Part shown: positions 6,957-16,059 of the stretch, piece after piece
Position numbering within the stretch: the stretch's first letter is position 1
Layout of the letters: each line of letters opens with the position of its first letter
NCBI RefSeq assembly: GCF_048213115.1
Contig: NZ_CP172404.1
Coordinates: 620,001-684,000, forward strand
Origin: Niveibacterium terrae
Lineage (GTDB): Bacteria > Pseudomonadota > Gammaproteobacteria > Burkholderiales > Rhodocyclaceae
Length of the DNA stretch: 64,000 nt
Direction of reading: 5' to 3'
Notes under the pieces: generated by a model
What the model was told of the DNA's origin: nothing
Databases searched by the model: none
The model's input: only the letters and a program-made list of their open reading frames with translations
Position numbers and translations under genes: made by a program

Positions 6957-9008
6957 CTATTTTTGAGTCAAGCCTCTTCGATAAGCAGGTTGAAGGTATG
7001 CTCCATTTTTCGCGCCGCCCTCTTCGATATGAGCTATTCGCGTGCTGCGGTACTTTCGTTTTCGTCCTGCTTGCTCGAGCAGTTCGTTGATCTCCTCCTT
7101 GAGCTGAATCATCCTTTCTTCGCGGTCAATGCTCAAAAGATTGAATCGCTCCAGTTCCCGGATCTGGTCCTGCAGACAGTCTTCGGCGCGTTTGCGATCC
7201 GTGATGTCGGTTAGCCAACCCAGCTCCCCTTCGCTTCCGTCGAGGTTGAAATGCAGGAAGGTGCCCAGCATGCTGCGTACCCGGGAATGGCTGTCTTTTA
7301 GCTGGAGCTCGATGTTTCTGGCCATGCCTTCGCGCTGCAGCCGGGCGAGCCACTCACTCCTGGCTTCCTTGCGCACATAGAGATCCTGGACGTCGTCACC
7401 GGGTTTGGTTCCGAAGGTCTCCTGAAAGGCCGGATTGCAGAACCGGATCTTTCTTGCCACCACGAATGCAATGCAGGTGGGGCTTGAGTCGAGGATGCGC
7501 TGAAGGCGCATGCGCTCATCGGCTGCCGCCTGCTCTGCTTTTCTGTGCTCGGTGATGTCATCAAGGAGCCAGACCGAGCCGCGCTGAGGGTCAAGCGGGG
7601 CGACCGCACTGCCGTTCAGCTTGCACCAGAAAAGGGATCCGTTCTTGCGGAGAAGCTGTATCTCTTCGCTAAACGAGTCGCCCTGGGCCAGTTTCCTGTC
7701 GATGCTCTCGCTGACCGATGTATAGAGCTTTTCATCAGGGAAGCTTGTCCGTGTCGGAGTCCCTAACAGTTCATCTCTCGAACATCCGAATAACCTTTCC
7801 AAAGCCCGGTTGCAGCGGATCACCTTTCTGTCCTTGACGAAAGCGATGCCCGTTGTCGCAGTCTCAAGAATGGCTATTTGTTCTTCGTTGGTCTGTCGCA
7901 GTTCCGTCTCGACCCTTTTGCGCAGGCTGATGTCACGTATCGAAGCATAGAAACAGGCCCCTCTTCCCCCTCTGGCGGGAAGCGTGGCAAGGCCTATCTC
8001 GGCGGGAAATTCGGAACCGTCCGAGCGCTGTCCTCTTTGCTCGCCGATCCTTCTCTCTGTACGGTTGGGACTCCGGGCGCGAATGAATTCGTTGCGAAGG
8101 GCCTGGTGGCGTTCGCGATAGTCTGTCGGGACGAGAAGCTCTATTGGCTTTCCGATCAGGGATCCCGGGGGGTAGGCGAATAGTTCGTCTGTTGCCGGGT
8201 TGGCCATGATGATGGTTCCGTTTTCGTCCGCGATAAGAATGCCGTCGGGAGAGAAATTGACTATTCCCTGGTACCAGGATTCAGTGTTTCTTGTTCTTTG
8301 CTGTTCTGTCCTCAATTGCTCGGATAAGGTTTTTATTTCCTGGTTTTTTCTTTGCTCACTTATCCGGAGAAGACTGACGGCGTTTCTGTATTTGCAGAGT
8401 TCAATGCAGCTTGCCAGAACGGGGAGGGTGTTCTCGATTGCCCATTGGGCGCGGCTTTCGAGGACGCAGAAGCTATCCAGGCGCAGAGTGGCGATTCGAT
8501 GCCTGCCGAAGAAGACAGGAAGTACATGTTTGAAGAGTTTGGCGCTTTCCGTTCCTTGCGCGTTTGACTCTCTGGGTCGGTCTGCCAAGCGGATCGCAAG
8601 CGAACTCTCTGCCTCTGTTGCCGTGCCAGGAAAGTGGTGTGCGTCCTTCGCAAGAACCTTGCTCTGGTTTAGGCAGAGTTCAGCTCTTTCGAATTCGATC
8701 CGCTGCGCGAGCAGGTCCAGAAAGACGTTTGCCAGATCGGTCAGGTTCTCCGCGGTCAGCAAGTCTTGCAATCGTGTTGCTGCGTGATCCCTTTCCCCTT
8801 CTGGCCCTGGGGACTGCTGTGCGGCGTCAGGGGGCGGAAGAGCCTTTTCGCTGGCACGCTCGTGCCCATTCCCCTCTCTGCTGTGCAGGGTTGCCGCAGC
8901 TGGCAGCAGATGCGAGCACCGGTTTGAGCGCCAGAACCATTCCGTGATAGCGCCGGCAAGGCCGAAGCATGAGCTGATAAAAATAATCAGGGTGTTGAAT
9001 GGTTGCAT
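6957..9008 (-). CDS. membrane-anchored multi-PAS sensor protein without an output domain
   Basis: The 683-residue protein starts with a hydrophobic segment (residues ~6-24), then a disordered stretch, a GAF-like region (about 80-210), coiled coil, and three PAS domains (about 240-365, 370-490 and 490-610; each ends in a D-I-[ST]-type PAC motif such as IRDISLRKR, LDDITEHRK and LTDITDRKR). The C-terminus is the ELERFN...REERMIQLKEEINELL coiled coil that often joins PAS sensors to a catalytic domain, but here the protein simply ends. No kinase, GGDEF, EAL or STAS domain is present. It is probably first in the stressosome operon and could pass a membrane signal to RsbR or the hybrid kinase; that role is inferred. 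Confidence 0.82.
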   Translation of the reverse strand: MQPFNTLIIFISSCFGLAGAITEWFWRSNRCSHLLPAAATLHSREGNGHERASEKALPPPDAAQQSPGPEGERDHAATRLQDLLTAENLTDLANVFLDLLAQRIEFERAELCLNQSKVLAKDAHHFPGTATEAESSLAIRLADRPRESNAQGTESAKLFKHVLPVFFGRHRIATLRLDSFCVLESRAQWAIENTLPVLASCIELCKYRNAVSLLRISEQRKNQEIKTLSEQLRTEQQRTRNTESWYQGIVNFSPDGILIADENGTIIMANPATDELFAYPPGSLIGKPIELLVPTDYRERHQALRNEFIRARSPNRTERRIGEQRGQRSDGSEFPAEIGLATLPARGGRGACFYASIRDISLRKRVETELRQTNEEQIAILETATTGIAFVKDRKVIRCNRALERLFGCSRDELLGTPTRTSFPDEKLYTSVSESIDRKLAQGDSFSEEIQLLRKNGSLFWCKLNGSAVAPLDPQRGSVWLLDDITEHRKAEQAAADERMRLQRILDSSPTCIAFVVARKIRFCNPAFQETFGTKPGDDVQDLYVRKEARSEWLARLQREGMARNIELQLKDSHSRVRSMLGTFLHFNLDGSEGELGWLTDITDRKRAEDCLQDQIRELERFNLLSIDREERMIQLKEEINELLEQAGRKRKYRSTRIAHIEEGGAKNGAYLQPAYRRGLTQK

Positions 9009-9360
9009 GCTGGCTGCTCCGCATTGTCATTTCGGAAAGAAATGCAGGAATCGTCTCTGTGGGGGACGACGAAGCAGGGGGACTTGTCGGTCAGACGACT
9101 GTTCTGACGGGGCTGTGGCCCCGGGGGCTCTGCGGCAGGCGCAAGGGAGGAGCTTTGGACCTGTACTGGGGCAGACGGATCAGTGCGGAAAGAGAGGTGC
9201 TTCTCATGAACGCAACTCCGGGCTGGACGAGGTTGGTTTTGTGATGCTGATGCTACTTGCTTCGGTGATCAGGAGAAGGGGGGGGGGGGATTCTTGGCGA
9301 GAGTTGCTGTGGAGGATTCCCTCGTTCGGCAAAGAATTCCCGTTCTCTTCTGGTGTGGGT
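9009..9360. other. 352-base gene-free region between the stressosome operon and glnE
   Basis: No convincing coding frame. It should hold the promoter of the minus-strand stressosome operon, but I see no good -35/-10 pair. It contains a run of 12 G (9278-9289). The right edge abuts the glnE stop codon exactly where homology with the decayed copy at 145-231 also ends. Confidence 0.6.
9278..9289 (+). repeat. homopolymer tract, 12 G
   Basis: Twelve consecutive G residues 269 bases upstream of the multi-PAS gene start. A run of this length is prone to slippage and could vary promoter spacing; it may also simply be a hard-to-sequence tract whose length is unsure. Confidence 0.7.
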
Positions 9361-9447
9361 TCAGGCCGCCCGTCCGAACACGGTCCGCCACAGCGCCGTG
9401 ATCGCGTCCCGCTCAGCGCGCAGCGCCTCGCCGGGAAGGCGGGAGTG
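9361..9447 (-). repeat. direct repeat: glnE 3' end, functional copy
   Basis: The last ~29 codons of glnE including the stop, repeated in the same orientation at 145-231. The two copies lie 9216 bases apart and bracket the stressosome block. They differ at scattered positions, so the duplication is old or one copy came from a diverged strain. Confidence 0.8.
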
Positions 9448-12036
9448 TTGGCTGTTAAGCCTCAACCTGTGCTGGGTGCGGCGCAGAGTCCGGTAGGCGT
9501 CGGCCGCGGCCTTCGCGATCTGCGGAGAGACCAGGCCCAGCTCGCCGGCGATCCGCGACAGCGCGATGTTGCCGAGGTTGCCGAACAGCTCGGGGTGGCG
9601 CGAGGCGTGGCCGAGCACCAGATACTGGATTGTGAACTCGAAGTCGATCAGACCGCCCACGTCATCCTTGACCGCGAAAGAGGCGTCGCGGCTGGCGTGC
9701 TGATCGAGCATCTTGCGGCGCATGACGAGGATCTCGTCGGCGAGCGTCGCGAGCTCGCGCGGCGCGCCGAGGATCTGCCGGCGCACATTCTCGAAAGCCT
9801 CGCCGATGCCGGTATCGCCAGCGACGAAGCGGGCCCGGCTGATCGCCTGGTGCTCCCATACCCAGGCTGATTCCTGCTGGTACTGTCGGAAGGCGGCGAG
9901 CGAGCTGACCAGAAGGCCCGACTCCCCGTTCGGGCGCAGCCGGGTGTCGGTGTCGAAAAGCATTCCGGCCGAAGTTCGGCTGGAGAGCCAGGTCAGCATG
10001 CGCTGGGCGAGGCGAACGTAGTGCTCTCCGGCATCCTGGTCCTCGTCGTCGTAGAGGAAGACGATGTCCAGATCCGACGAGTAGCCCATCTCCTTGCCGC
10101 CGAGCTTGCCGTAGCCGATCACCGCGAAGCGCGGCACTTCGCGGTGACGGTTGCGCAGCTTGCTCCAGCAGGTTGTCAGCGTCTGCTGCAGGATCACGTC
10201 GGCGAGCGCCGACAGGTGATCGCCGACCTCTTCGACTTCCCAGCGTCCGGCCAGATCCTGATGCAGGATCCGAAAGACCTGGGCGTGGTGCTGCTCGCGC
10301 ATCAGGTCCATCTGCCGTTCGGTGTCCGGCTCTGCCTCGTTCATCAGCTCGGCGAGGCGGTTCGCGAAGGCCGGCCAGTCCGGCGTTTCGTCGAGCTGAC
10401 GAGCGTCGAGAAGCTCGTCGAGCAGCAGTGGGTGAAGGCGCAGGTATTCGGCGGCCCAGCTCGATGCCGAGACGAGTTCGAGCAGGCGGCGCAAGGCCTG
10501 AGGGTATTGTTGGAGAAAAGCCAGATAGGCGGCGCGGCGGCTGATCGTCTCGATCAGCGCAAGCGCCCGGGCGAGCGTCTCGTCGGGGTTGCTCTGCACG
10601 GCGCAGCCTTCGATCAGCCTGGGCATCAGCGAGTCGAAGCGCGAGCGTATCGCCTCTCCGATCTGCCGGTAGCGTCCGCCTTCGCGCAACGCGGCGAGGC
10701 GTGCCGAGGCCTCGTCCGGGGCCTTGAAGCCGAGCCTGGCGAGCTTGTCCAGGCTCTCCGGCGTTGCGTCTGCCAGCCACAGCAGATCGAGTTCGTGGCC
10801 TCCCTTGTTCGGATCGCCGCAGGCGGCCTGGAAGCAGGTGCTGACTTCGGCGCGATAGAGTTCGAGTTGGGCTTGAAGCCGGGCGATGTCCGGATAGCCC
10901 ATGGATTCCGCGATCCGTTGTCGGTCGGCTTCTTCCCTGGGCAACTCCTGGGTCTGCGCATCGTCGAGATACTGCAGGTGGTGCTCCAGTCGGCGCAGCC
11001 AGACGTAGGCCGCGGAGAGGTTGGTGACGACGGCCCGGTCGAGCAGGCTGCGTTCGGCCAGCGCCGCAAGCACGTCCAGAGTTGGGCGGATCTGCAGGCC
11101 GGGGTCGCGGCCGCCGCGGATGATCTGGAAGACCTGGGCGATGAACTCGATCTCGCGGATTCCGCCAGGTCCCAGCTTGATGTTCTCGGCCATCTCGCGG
11201 CGCATGACCTGGGCGCGGATCTGCTCGTGCAGCGCGCGCAGCGCGTTGATGCCGCCGAAGTCGAGGTATTTGCGGAAGACGAAGGGGCGGACGATGGACG
11301 CGAGCTCGTCGTGGTGGCTCCCGGTCAGCGCTCTCGCCTTGATCCACGCGAAGCGCTCCCACTCGCGGCCCTGGGTGATGAAGTATGTCTCCAGCGCGTC
11401 GAAGCTGGAGACCAGCGGACCGGAGTCGCCGTTCGGGCGAAGACGCATGTCGACGCGGAAAACGAAGCCTTCACCGCTGACCTCGGCGAGCGCTGCGATC
11501 AGCTGCCGGCCGAGCCGGGTGAAGAACTCGTAGTGCGACAGAGGGCGCTCGCCCGTCGTTTCGCCGTCCTCCGGATAGACGAAGATCAGGTCGATGTCGG
11601 AGGAAACGTTCAGTTCGCGGCCGCCGAGCTTGCCCATCGCGACGACGATCATCTCGCAGGGCTCGCCATCCGAGCCCTGCGGGCATCCGTGGCGGGCAGC
11701 GAGTGCGGCGGTGAGAATGCGGAGGGCATGAGCGATGGCCTGCTCGGCGAGCAGGCTCATCGTTTCCGTCACTTCCGCGAGATCGGCGAGACCGAGCAGA
11801 TCGCGGATCGCGATCTGGCAGATCACCCAGCTGCGCAATTGCCTGAGGCCCGATTTGAGGCTCGCCTCGTCGGTGGCTTCGTGCGCGAGGAAGCTGTCGA
11901 TATCGGCGGCGGTCAAGCGGCGGGAGAGGGAGGCTTCGAGGCGCTCGGTGAGCCCCTTGCGGGCGAGCAGTTCGCGCTGAAGAAAGCGGCTGGCTACGAG
12001 CGCAGGTGCGATCCGCTCAGGAAAACCTGTTTCCAT
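9361..12036 (-). CDS. glnE: bifunctional glutamine synthetase adenylyltransferase / adenylyl-removing enzyme
   Basis: This enzyme adds AMP to, and removes it from, glutamine synthetase according to PII and glutamine status. Both nucleotidyltransferase halves are visible: SSDIDLIFVYPEDGET in the N-terminal (removing) half and YSSDLDIVFLYDDEDQD in the C-terminal (adding) half, each with GGRE/GGKE-type motifs before them. I chose ATG 12036 (891 residues) because GAGGAG lies 8 bases upstream and the family starts here; the frame stays open 39 codons further. It is divergent from yhdP. The last ~29 codons are duplicated at 145-231. Confidence 0.96.
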   Translation of the reverse strand: METGFPERIAPALVASRFLQRELLARKGLTERLEASLSRRLTAADIDSFLAHEATDEASLKSGLRQLRSWVICQIAIRDLLGLADLAEVTETMSLLAEQAIAHALRILTAALAARHGCPQGSDGEPCEMIVVAMGKLGGRELNVSSDIDLIFVYPEDGETTGERPLSHYEFFTRLGRQLIAALAEVSGEGFVFRVDMRLRPNGDSGPLVSSFDALETYFITQGREWERFAWIKARALTGSHHDELASIVRPFVFRKYLDFGGINALRALHEQIRAQVMRREMAENIKLGPGGIREIEFIAQVFQIIRGGRDPGLQIRPTLDVLAALAERSLLDRAVVTNLSAAYVWLRRLEHHLQYLDDAQTQELPREEADRQRIAESMGYPDIARLQAQLELYRAEVSTCFQAACGDPNKGGHELDLLWLADATPESLDKLARLGFKAPDEASARLAALREGGRYRQIGEAIRSRFDSLMPRLIEGCAVQSNPDETLARALALIETISRRAAYLAFLQQYPQALRRLLELVSASSWAAEYLRLHPLLLDELLDARQLDETPDWPAFANRLAELMNEAEPDTERQMDLMREQHHAQVFRILHQDLAGRWEVEEVGDHLSALADVILQQTLTTCWSKLRNRHREVPRFAVIGYGKLGGKEMGYSSDLDIVFLYDDEDQDAGEHYVRLAQRMLTWLSSRTSAGMLFDTDTRLRPNGESGLLVSSLAAFRQYQQESAWVWEHQAISRARFVAGDTGIGEAFENVRRQILGAPRELATLADEILVMRRKMLDQHASRDASFAVKDDVGGLIDFEFTIQYLVLGHASRHPELFGNLGNIALSRIAGELGLVSPQIAKAAADAYRTLRRTQHRLRLNSQHSRLPGEALRAERDAITALWRTVFGRAA

Positions 12037-12210
12037 TTGTCCAACTCCTCGCTGTGCGACCGGGCGTGCGGCCGTGATCAGATACGATTGTGCCTTGCTG
12101 CCCGTCTTGTCGGGCACAACAGGCCCTACAATCTCGACCTCGGCGAAACGCATGCCGATTGTAGCCGCGAGGCGTGTCCTCCGAGTTTTTGCCCGTCAGA
12201 CCCTTTTCCG

Positions 12211-15200
12211 ATGCTGCTGCCGTCCTCCTTTCGCGCCCTGTATCTCCGTGTCGCTCCGGAAGGCCTTGCCACGCGCTGGGTGCGGATCGCTTTCGCAGCC
12301 GGGGTATCCCTGTATTTTGTGGCTGGCTTGGGCCTGCTGGCGCTGCGCTGGGTGGTCCTGCCCCAGCTCCCGCGCTGGCGGCCGGAAGTCGAACGCATCG
12401 CCAGCCGCGAGCTCGGTCAGCCGCTGAGCATCAACAGGCTCGATGCCGACTGGGATGGGTTGAGACCCCGGTTGAGGATTTCGGGCCTGGTGCTCAAGGA
12501 CGGTGCCGGGCGCGCGGCGCTCAGGCTGGACCACGTCGATGCTTCGCTCGGTTGGTCTTCGCTGATCCTGGGGCGGCTGCGCCTGCACCGCCTGGTCATC
12601 GCGAAGCCCGATCTGGACATCCGCCGCGAGGCCGATGGCAGCCTGCACATCGCCGGGCTCACGGTCGGTACGAAGGGCGGGAGCAGTGATTTCGCGCAGA
12701 CCCTTTTCGATCAGCGTACGCTGGTCGTCGACGAAGCGCGCGTGCGCTGGACCGACAAGCTGCGTGGCGCGCCGCCGCTGGTTTTTGAGCGCGTCGCCTT
12801 CCGGCTTGAGAACAGCGGATCCCGTCACCGCTTCGGCCTGCGCGCCGAGCCTCCGAAAGCGTTGGCATCTCCGCTGGATCTGCGCGGCGACTTCGAGCTG
12901 GCGCGTGGCGAAGCGTTCTTGCGGGCACATGGAAGCCTGTACGCCAGCATCGACTACGCTAACCTCGATCGTTGGCAGACCTGGCTCGCGATGCCCGTTT
13001 CTTTCCAGCGCGGCCTGGGGGGACTGCGCGTCTGGCTAGGTTTGGCGCGCGGAGGGGATGTCGAATCGGTCGCTGCCGATCTGGCCTTGCGCGATCTGGC
13101 CGTGCGTTTCTCGCCCGAACTCGCCCGTATCGATCTGGCCCGCCTGACCGGGCGCCTGCGTTTTGCCCGCTCGGGCAAGGGGTGGCAGCTCGATGGGCAC
13201 GAGATCACGCTGGCTACCTCAGATGGCGCGGACATGACTTCAACCGACTTTCAGGTGCGCCACTCCCGTGTGCGCGGCCGCCGCGACCAGAACGAGTTTC
13301 TCGCCAGCAATCTCGATGTCGGCATGCTCGCCGGTCTTGCGACCCGTCTGCCTTTTCCTCCGGCCTGGCGCGAGCGTCTGATCGCTCTGGCGCCGCGTGG
13401 GCACTTCCCGCAGCTCGAACTCTCGTGGTCCGAGGGTGAGGGCAGTCCCGCGAGCTACCGGATCGACGCGCGGTTCGACTCTTTGGGAATGGCGGCGGTC
13501 GGAATCCTGCCCGGTGGGCGAGGCTGGTCAGGCCGCCTGGTTGGCGACGAGAAAGGGGGGCGCTATCAGCTCAATGTCGCCAAAGGCGTGCTGAGCCTGC
13601 CCGCCGTCTTCGACGAGGCCGATGTTCCGCTCGACGATGCGAGTTTCGCCGGCGATTGGATCGTCGAGAAAGGCGAAGTGGCGGTGCGCCTCGGTCGCGC
13701 GAGTTTCCGCAATCGCGACGCGCGCGGTGCGGCCCGCGGCGTCTATCGTAGCCGGCACGGCGGCGCGGGCGAACTCGATCTGGACGCACGCGTGGAAAGC
13801 GCCCAGGCCAGCTCGGCCTGGCGCTATGTGCCGCGCATCGTCTCCGGCGATGTTCCGCGCTGGCTCAAGGCCGCGCTGCAGAGTGGCCACGTCGAGGGGG
13901 CGCGGGTGCGCCTGGCCGGCAATCTGGACCGTTTCCCCTTCCGCGATGGACGCGGCGAATTCCGCGTTTCTGGCCGCTTCCACGACCTGCGCATGGCCTA
14001 TGCGCCGGGGTGGCCGGCGCTCGAAGGTCTGGAAGGGAATCTGCTGTTCGATCGGGCGAAGATGGAGATCTCCGCCGAGCGCGGCAGCGTCATGGGTTCC
14101 CGCCTCGCCTCCGTCCATGCCGTGATCCCCGATCTCGAGCTGGGTCGCCTCTCGGTTGAAGGGAAGGCCCAGGGGACGACCGCGGGCTTCCTCCGCTTCG
14201 TCAATGCGAGCCCGGTCGCGAATTCGGTCGGCTATTTCACCCGCGGCGTCCAGGCCGGCGGTGACGGCGCTCTGGATCTGAAAATCGATGTCCCGCTCGC
14301 CAACGCGGAGAAGGCTAGCGCGCACGGCATCTTCCGATTCGAGCACAACCGGCTCTCCCTGCAGCCCCGCCTGCCCGAACTGACCGAAGCGACTGGTCGC
14401 TTCGAGTTCTCCGACAGCGCCTTCAACATTCCCGAGGCGACGGCCTTGTGGATGGGCGCTCCGCTCAGTGTGCGCGGACGGACCCGGGCCGACGGCGCCG
14501 TTGAAATCAATGCGCAGGGAAGCCTGCAGGCGCGCGCTCTGGCGAGCCTGCGTCCGTCGGCGCTCTGGGATCGCGTCTCGGGCAGCGCCCCGGCCACGGC
14601 CACGTTGCTGATCCGCGAACGCGACGTCGATCTGAAGCTGGAGAGCAGCTTGAAGGGCTTCGCCTCGTCTCTGCCCGAACCGCTGAACAAGTCGGGCGTC
14701 GATGTGAAACCTCTGCGCATCGGCATGCAGTGGCGCGGACAGGGCGCGCGCTCGACCGAAACTCTGGGCGCCGAGATCGCCGGCGCCGCGCATCTGCAAC
14801 TGGTCAGGGATGGGGAGGGGCGCCTCGTGCGCGGAACCCTGGCTCTGGGCGAAGCCGAAGCTTCGCTGCCAAGCAAGGGGCTGAATGTGAAAGTCGTCGT
14901 GCCCCGGCTCGACGTCGATGCGTGGCGCCGCGCCGCCGGAGCGGGCGACGAGACCGGGCTCTTGCCGGACAGCGTCGATGTCAATGTCGGAGAGCTGCGC
15001 GTCGAAGGTCTGAAGCTCGAACGCCAGGGCCTCAGGGCCGACCGCGAAGGGCAGCGCTGGACGGTTCGTCTGGTCGGCGCTTCGGCGATGGGCGACCTGA
15101 CCTGGGACGGTTCGGGCGCGCGTTTCCTGCGGGGACGCCTGACCCGGCTGTCGCTCAAACCCGCCCCGGCTGCGCGCTCAGGCAGTGCTGCCCAGGCATC

Positions 15201-16059
15201 GCGCCGGGAGGCTGAGTCCTGGCCCAGTGTCGATCTGGCCGTCGATTCCTTCGGGCTGAGCGAGTATGAACTGGGCGCGCTGCGCCTGAAAGGGCACCCG
15301 AAGGGGCGCGACTGGCTGCTCGACCAGCTGACTCTGTCGAGCCAGGACGGCCACATCGACGCGCACGGCGAATCGCTGGCGGGAGAAGGGGTGTCGCGGC
15401 TGCACTTCACGCTCGAAGCTCTCGATGCCGGCAGCCTGCTGGCCCGCCTGGGCTATCCGGGCGCTTTGCGGCGGGGCACCGCCCACGCCGAAGGCGATCT
15501 CGAATGGCGGGGAGGGCTGACCCATATCGACTATCCCAGTCTCTCCGGTGCTTTGGCCTTGCAGGCGGCGAGGGGGCAGTTCAGCAAGATCGATCCGGGG
15601 GTGGGACGTCTGCTTGGCGTGCTGAGCCTGCAGTCCCTGGCGCGGCGCGTCAAACTGGACTTCCGCGACGTGTTCTCGGAAGGTTTCGCTTTTGACAACA
15701 TTGCGGCGACGATGAAGATCCGGCGCGGTGTGCTGCAGACCCAGGATCTCGCTTTGATCGGTCCGGCCGCCCGGGTGGCGATGCGCGGCTCGGCGGATTT
15801 GGCGGCGGAGACCCAGAACCTTGAGGTGACGGTCCAGCCGACCCTGTCCGAGACCGTTGCGGTGGGCGCAGCGCTGGGCTCGGCGGCGATCAACCCGCTG
15901 ATCGGAATCGCGGCCTATGTCGCGCAGAAGATGCTGCGCGATCCGGTCGAAAAGCTCTTCTCCTATCAGTACCATGTGACCGGAAGTTGGTCCGACCCCC
16001 AGGTCCGCAAGCTTTCCAGCCCGGCCGCCTGGCCGGGCAAGACTCCGAAACTGCCATGA
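12211..16059 (+). CDS. yhdP: YhdP family AsmA-like envelope lipid-transport protein
   Basis: The product is 1282 residues, close to E. coli YhdP (about 1266). One N-terminal membrane segment (about residues 23-48, FAAGVSLYFVAGLGLLAL) anchors a very long periplasmic beta-rich region, and a conserved YhdP/DUF3971-type end (FSYQYHVTGSWSDP) closes it. YhdP, TamB and YdbH are bridge-like proteins that move phospholipids to the outer membrane. The start is ATG 12211, since the much longer open frame upstream is antisense to glnE. It overlaps the next gene by 4 bases (ATGA). Confidence 0.92.
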   Translation: MLLPSSFRALYLRVAPEGLATRWVRIAFAAGVSLYFVAGLGLLALRWVVLPQLPRWRPEVERIASRELGQPLSINRLDADWDGLRPRLRISGLVLKDGAGRAALRLDHVDASLGWSSLILGRLRLHRLVIAKPDLDIRREADGSLHIAGLTVGTKGGSSDFAQTLFDQRTLVVDEARVRWTDKLRGAPPLVFERVAFRLENSGSRHRFGLRAEPPKALASPLDLRGDFELARGEAFLRAHGSLYASIDYANLDRWQTWLAMPVSFQRGLGGLRVWLGLARGGDVESVAADLALRDLAVRFSPELARIDLARLTGRLRFARSGKGWQLDGHEITLATSDGADMTSTDFQVRHSRVRGRRDQNEFLASNLDVGMLAGLATRLPFPPAWRERLIALAPRGHFPQLELSWSEGEGSPASYRIDARFDSLGMAAVGILPGGRGWSGRLVGDEKGGRYQLNVAKGVLSLPAVFDEADVPLDDASFAGDWIVEKGEVAVRLGRASFRNRDARGAARGVYRSRHGGAGELDLDARVESAQASSAWRYVPRIVSGDVPRWLKAALQSGHVEGARVRLAGNLDRFPFRDGRGEFRVSGRFHDLRMAYAPGWPALEGLEGNLLFDRAKMEISAERGSVMGSRLASVHAVIPDLELGRLSVEGKAQGTTAGFLRFVNASPVANSVGYFTRGVQAGGDGALDLKIDVPLANAEKASAHGIFRFEHNRLSLQPRLPELTEATGRFEFSDSAFNIPEATALWMGAPLSVRGRTRADGAVEINAQGSLQARALASLRPSALWDRVSGSAPATATLLIRERDVDLKLESSLKGFASSLPEPLNKSGVDVKPLRIGMQWRGQGARSTETLGAEIAGAAHLQLVRDGEGRLVRGTLALGEAEASLPSKGLNVKVVVPRLDVDAWRRAAGAGDETGLLPDSVDVNVGELRVEGLKLERQGLRADREGQRWTVRLVGASAMGDLTWDGSGARFLRGRLTRLSLKPAPAARSGSAAQASRREAESWPSVDLAVDSFGLSEYELGALRLKGHPKGRDWLLDQLTLSSQDGHIDAHGESLAGEGVSRLHFTLEALDAGSLLARLGYPGALRRGTAHAEGDLEWRGGLTHIDYPSLSGALALQAARGQFSKIDPGVGRLLGVLSLQSLARRVKLDFRDVFSEGFAFDNIAATMKIRRGVLQTQDLALIGPAARVAMRGSADLAAETQNLEVTVQPTLSETVAVGAALGSAAINPLIGIAAYVAQKMLRDPVEKLFSYQYHVTGSWSDPQVRKLSSPAAWPGKTPKLP

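Noticed and set aside
1..9360. Prophage or transposon as the source of the stressosome block
   Set aside because: No integrase, transposase, phage structural gene or terminal inverted repeats were seen; only the glnE direct repeat supports mobility.
10021..12210. Long open frame upstream of yhdP, antisense to glnE
   Set aside because: High-GC shadow of glnE. The YhdP family begins at 12211 with its membrane segment.
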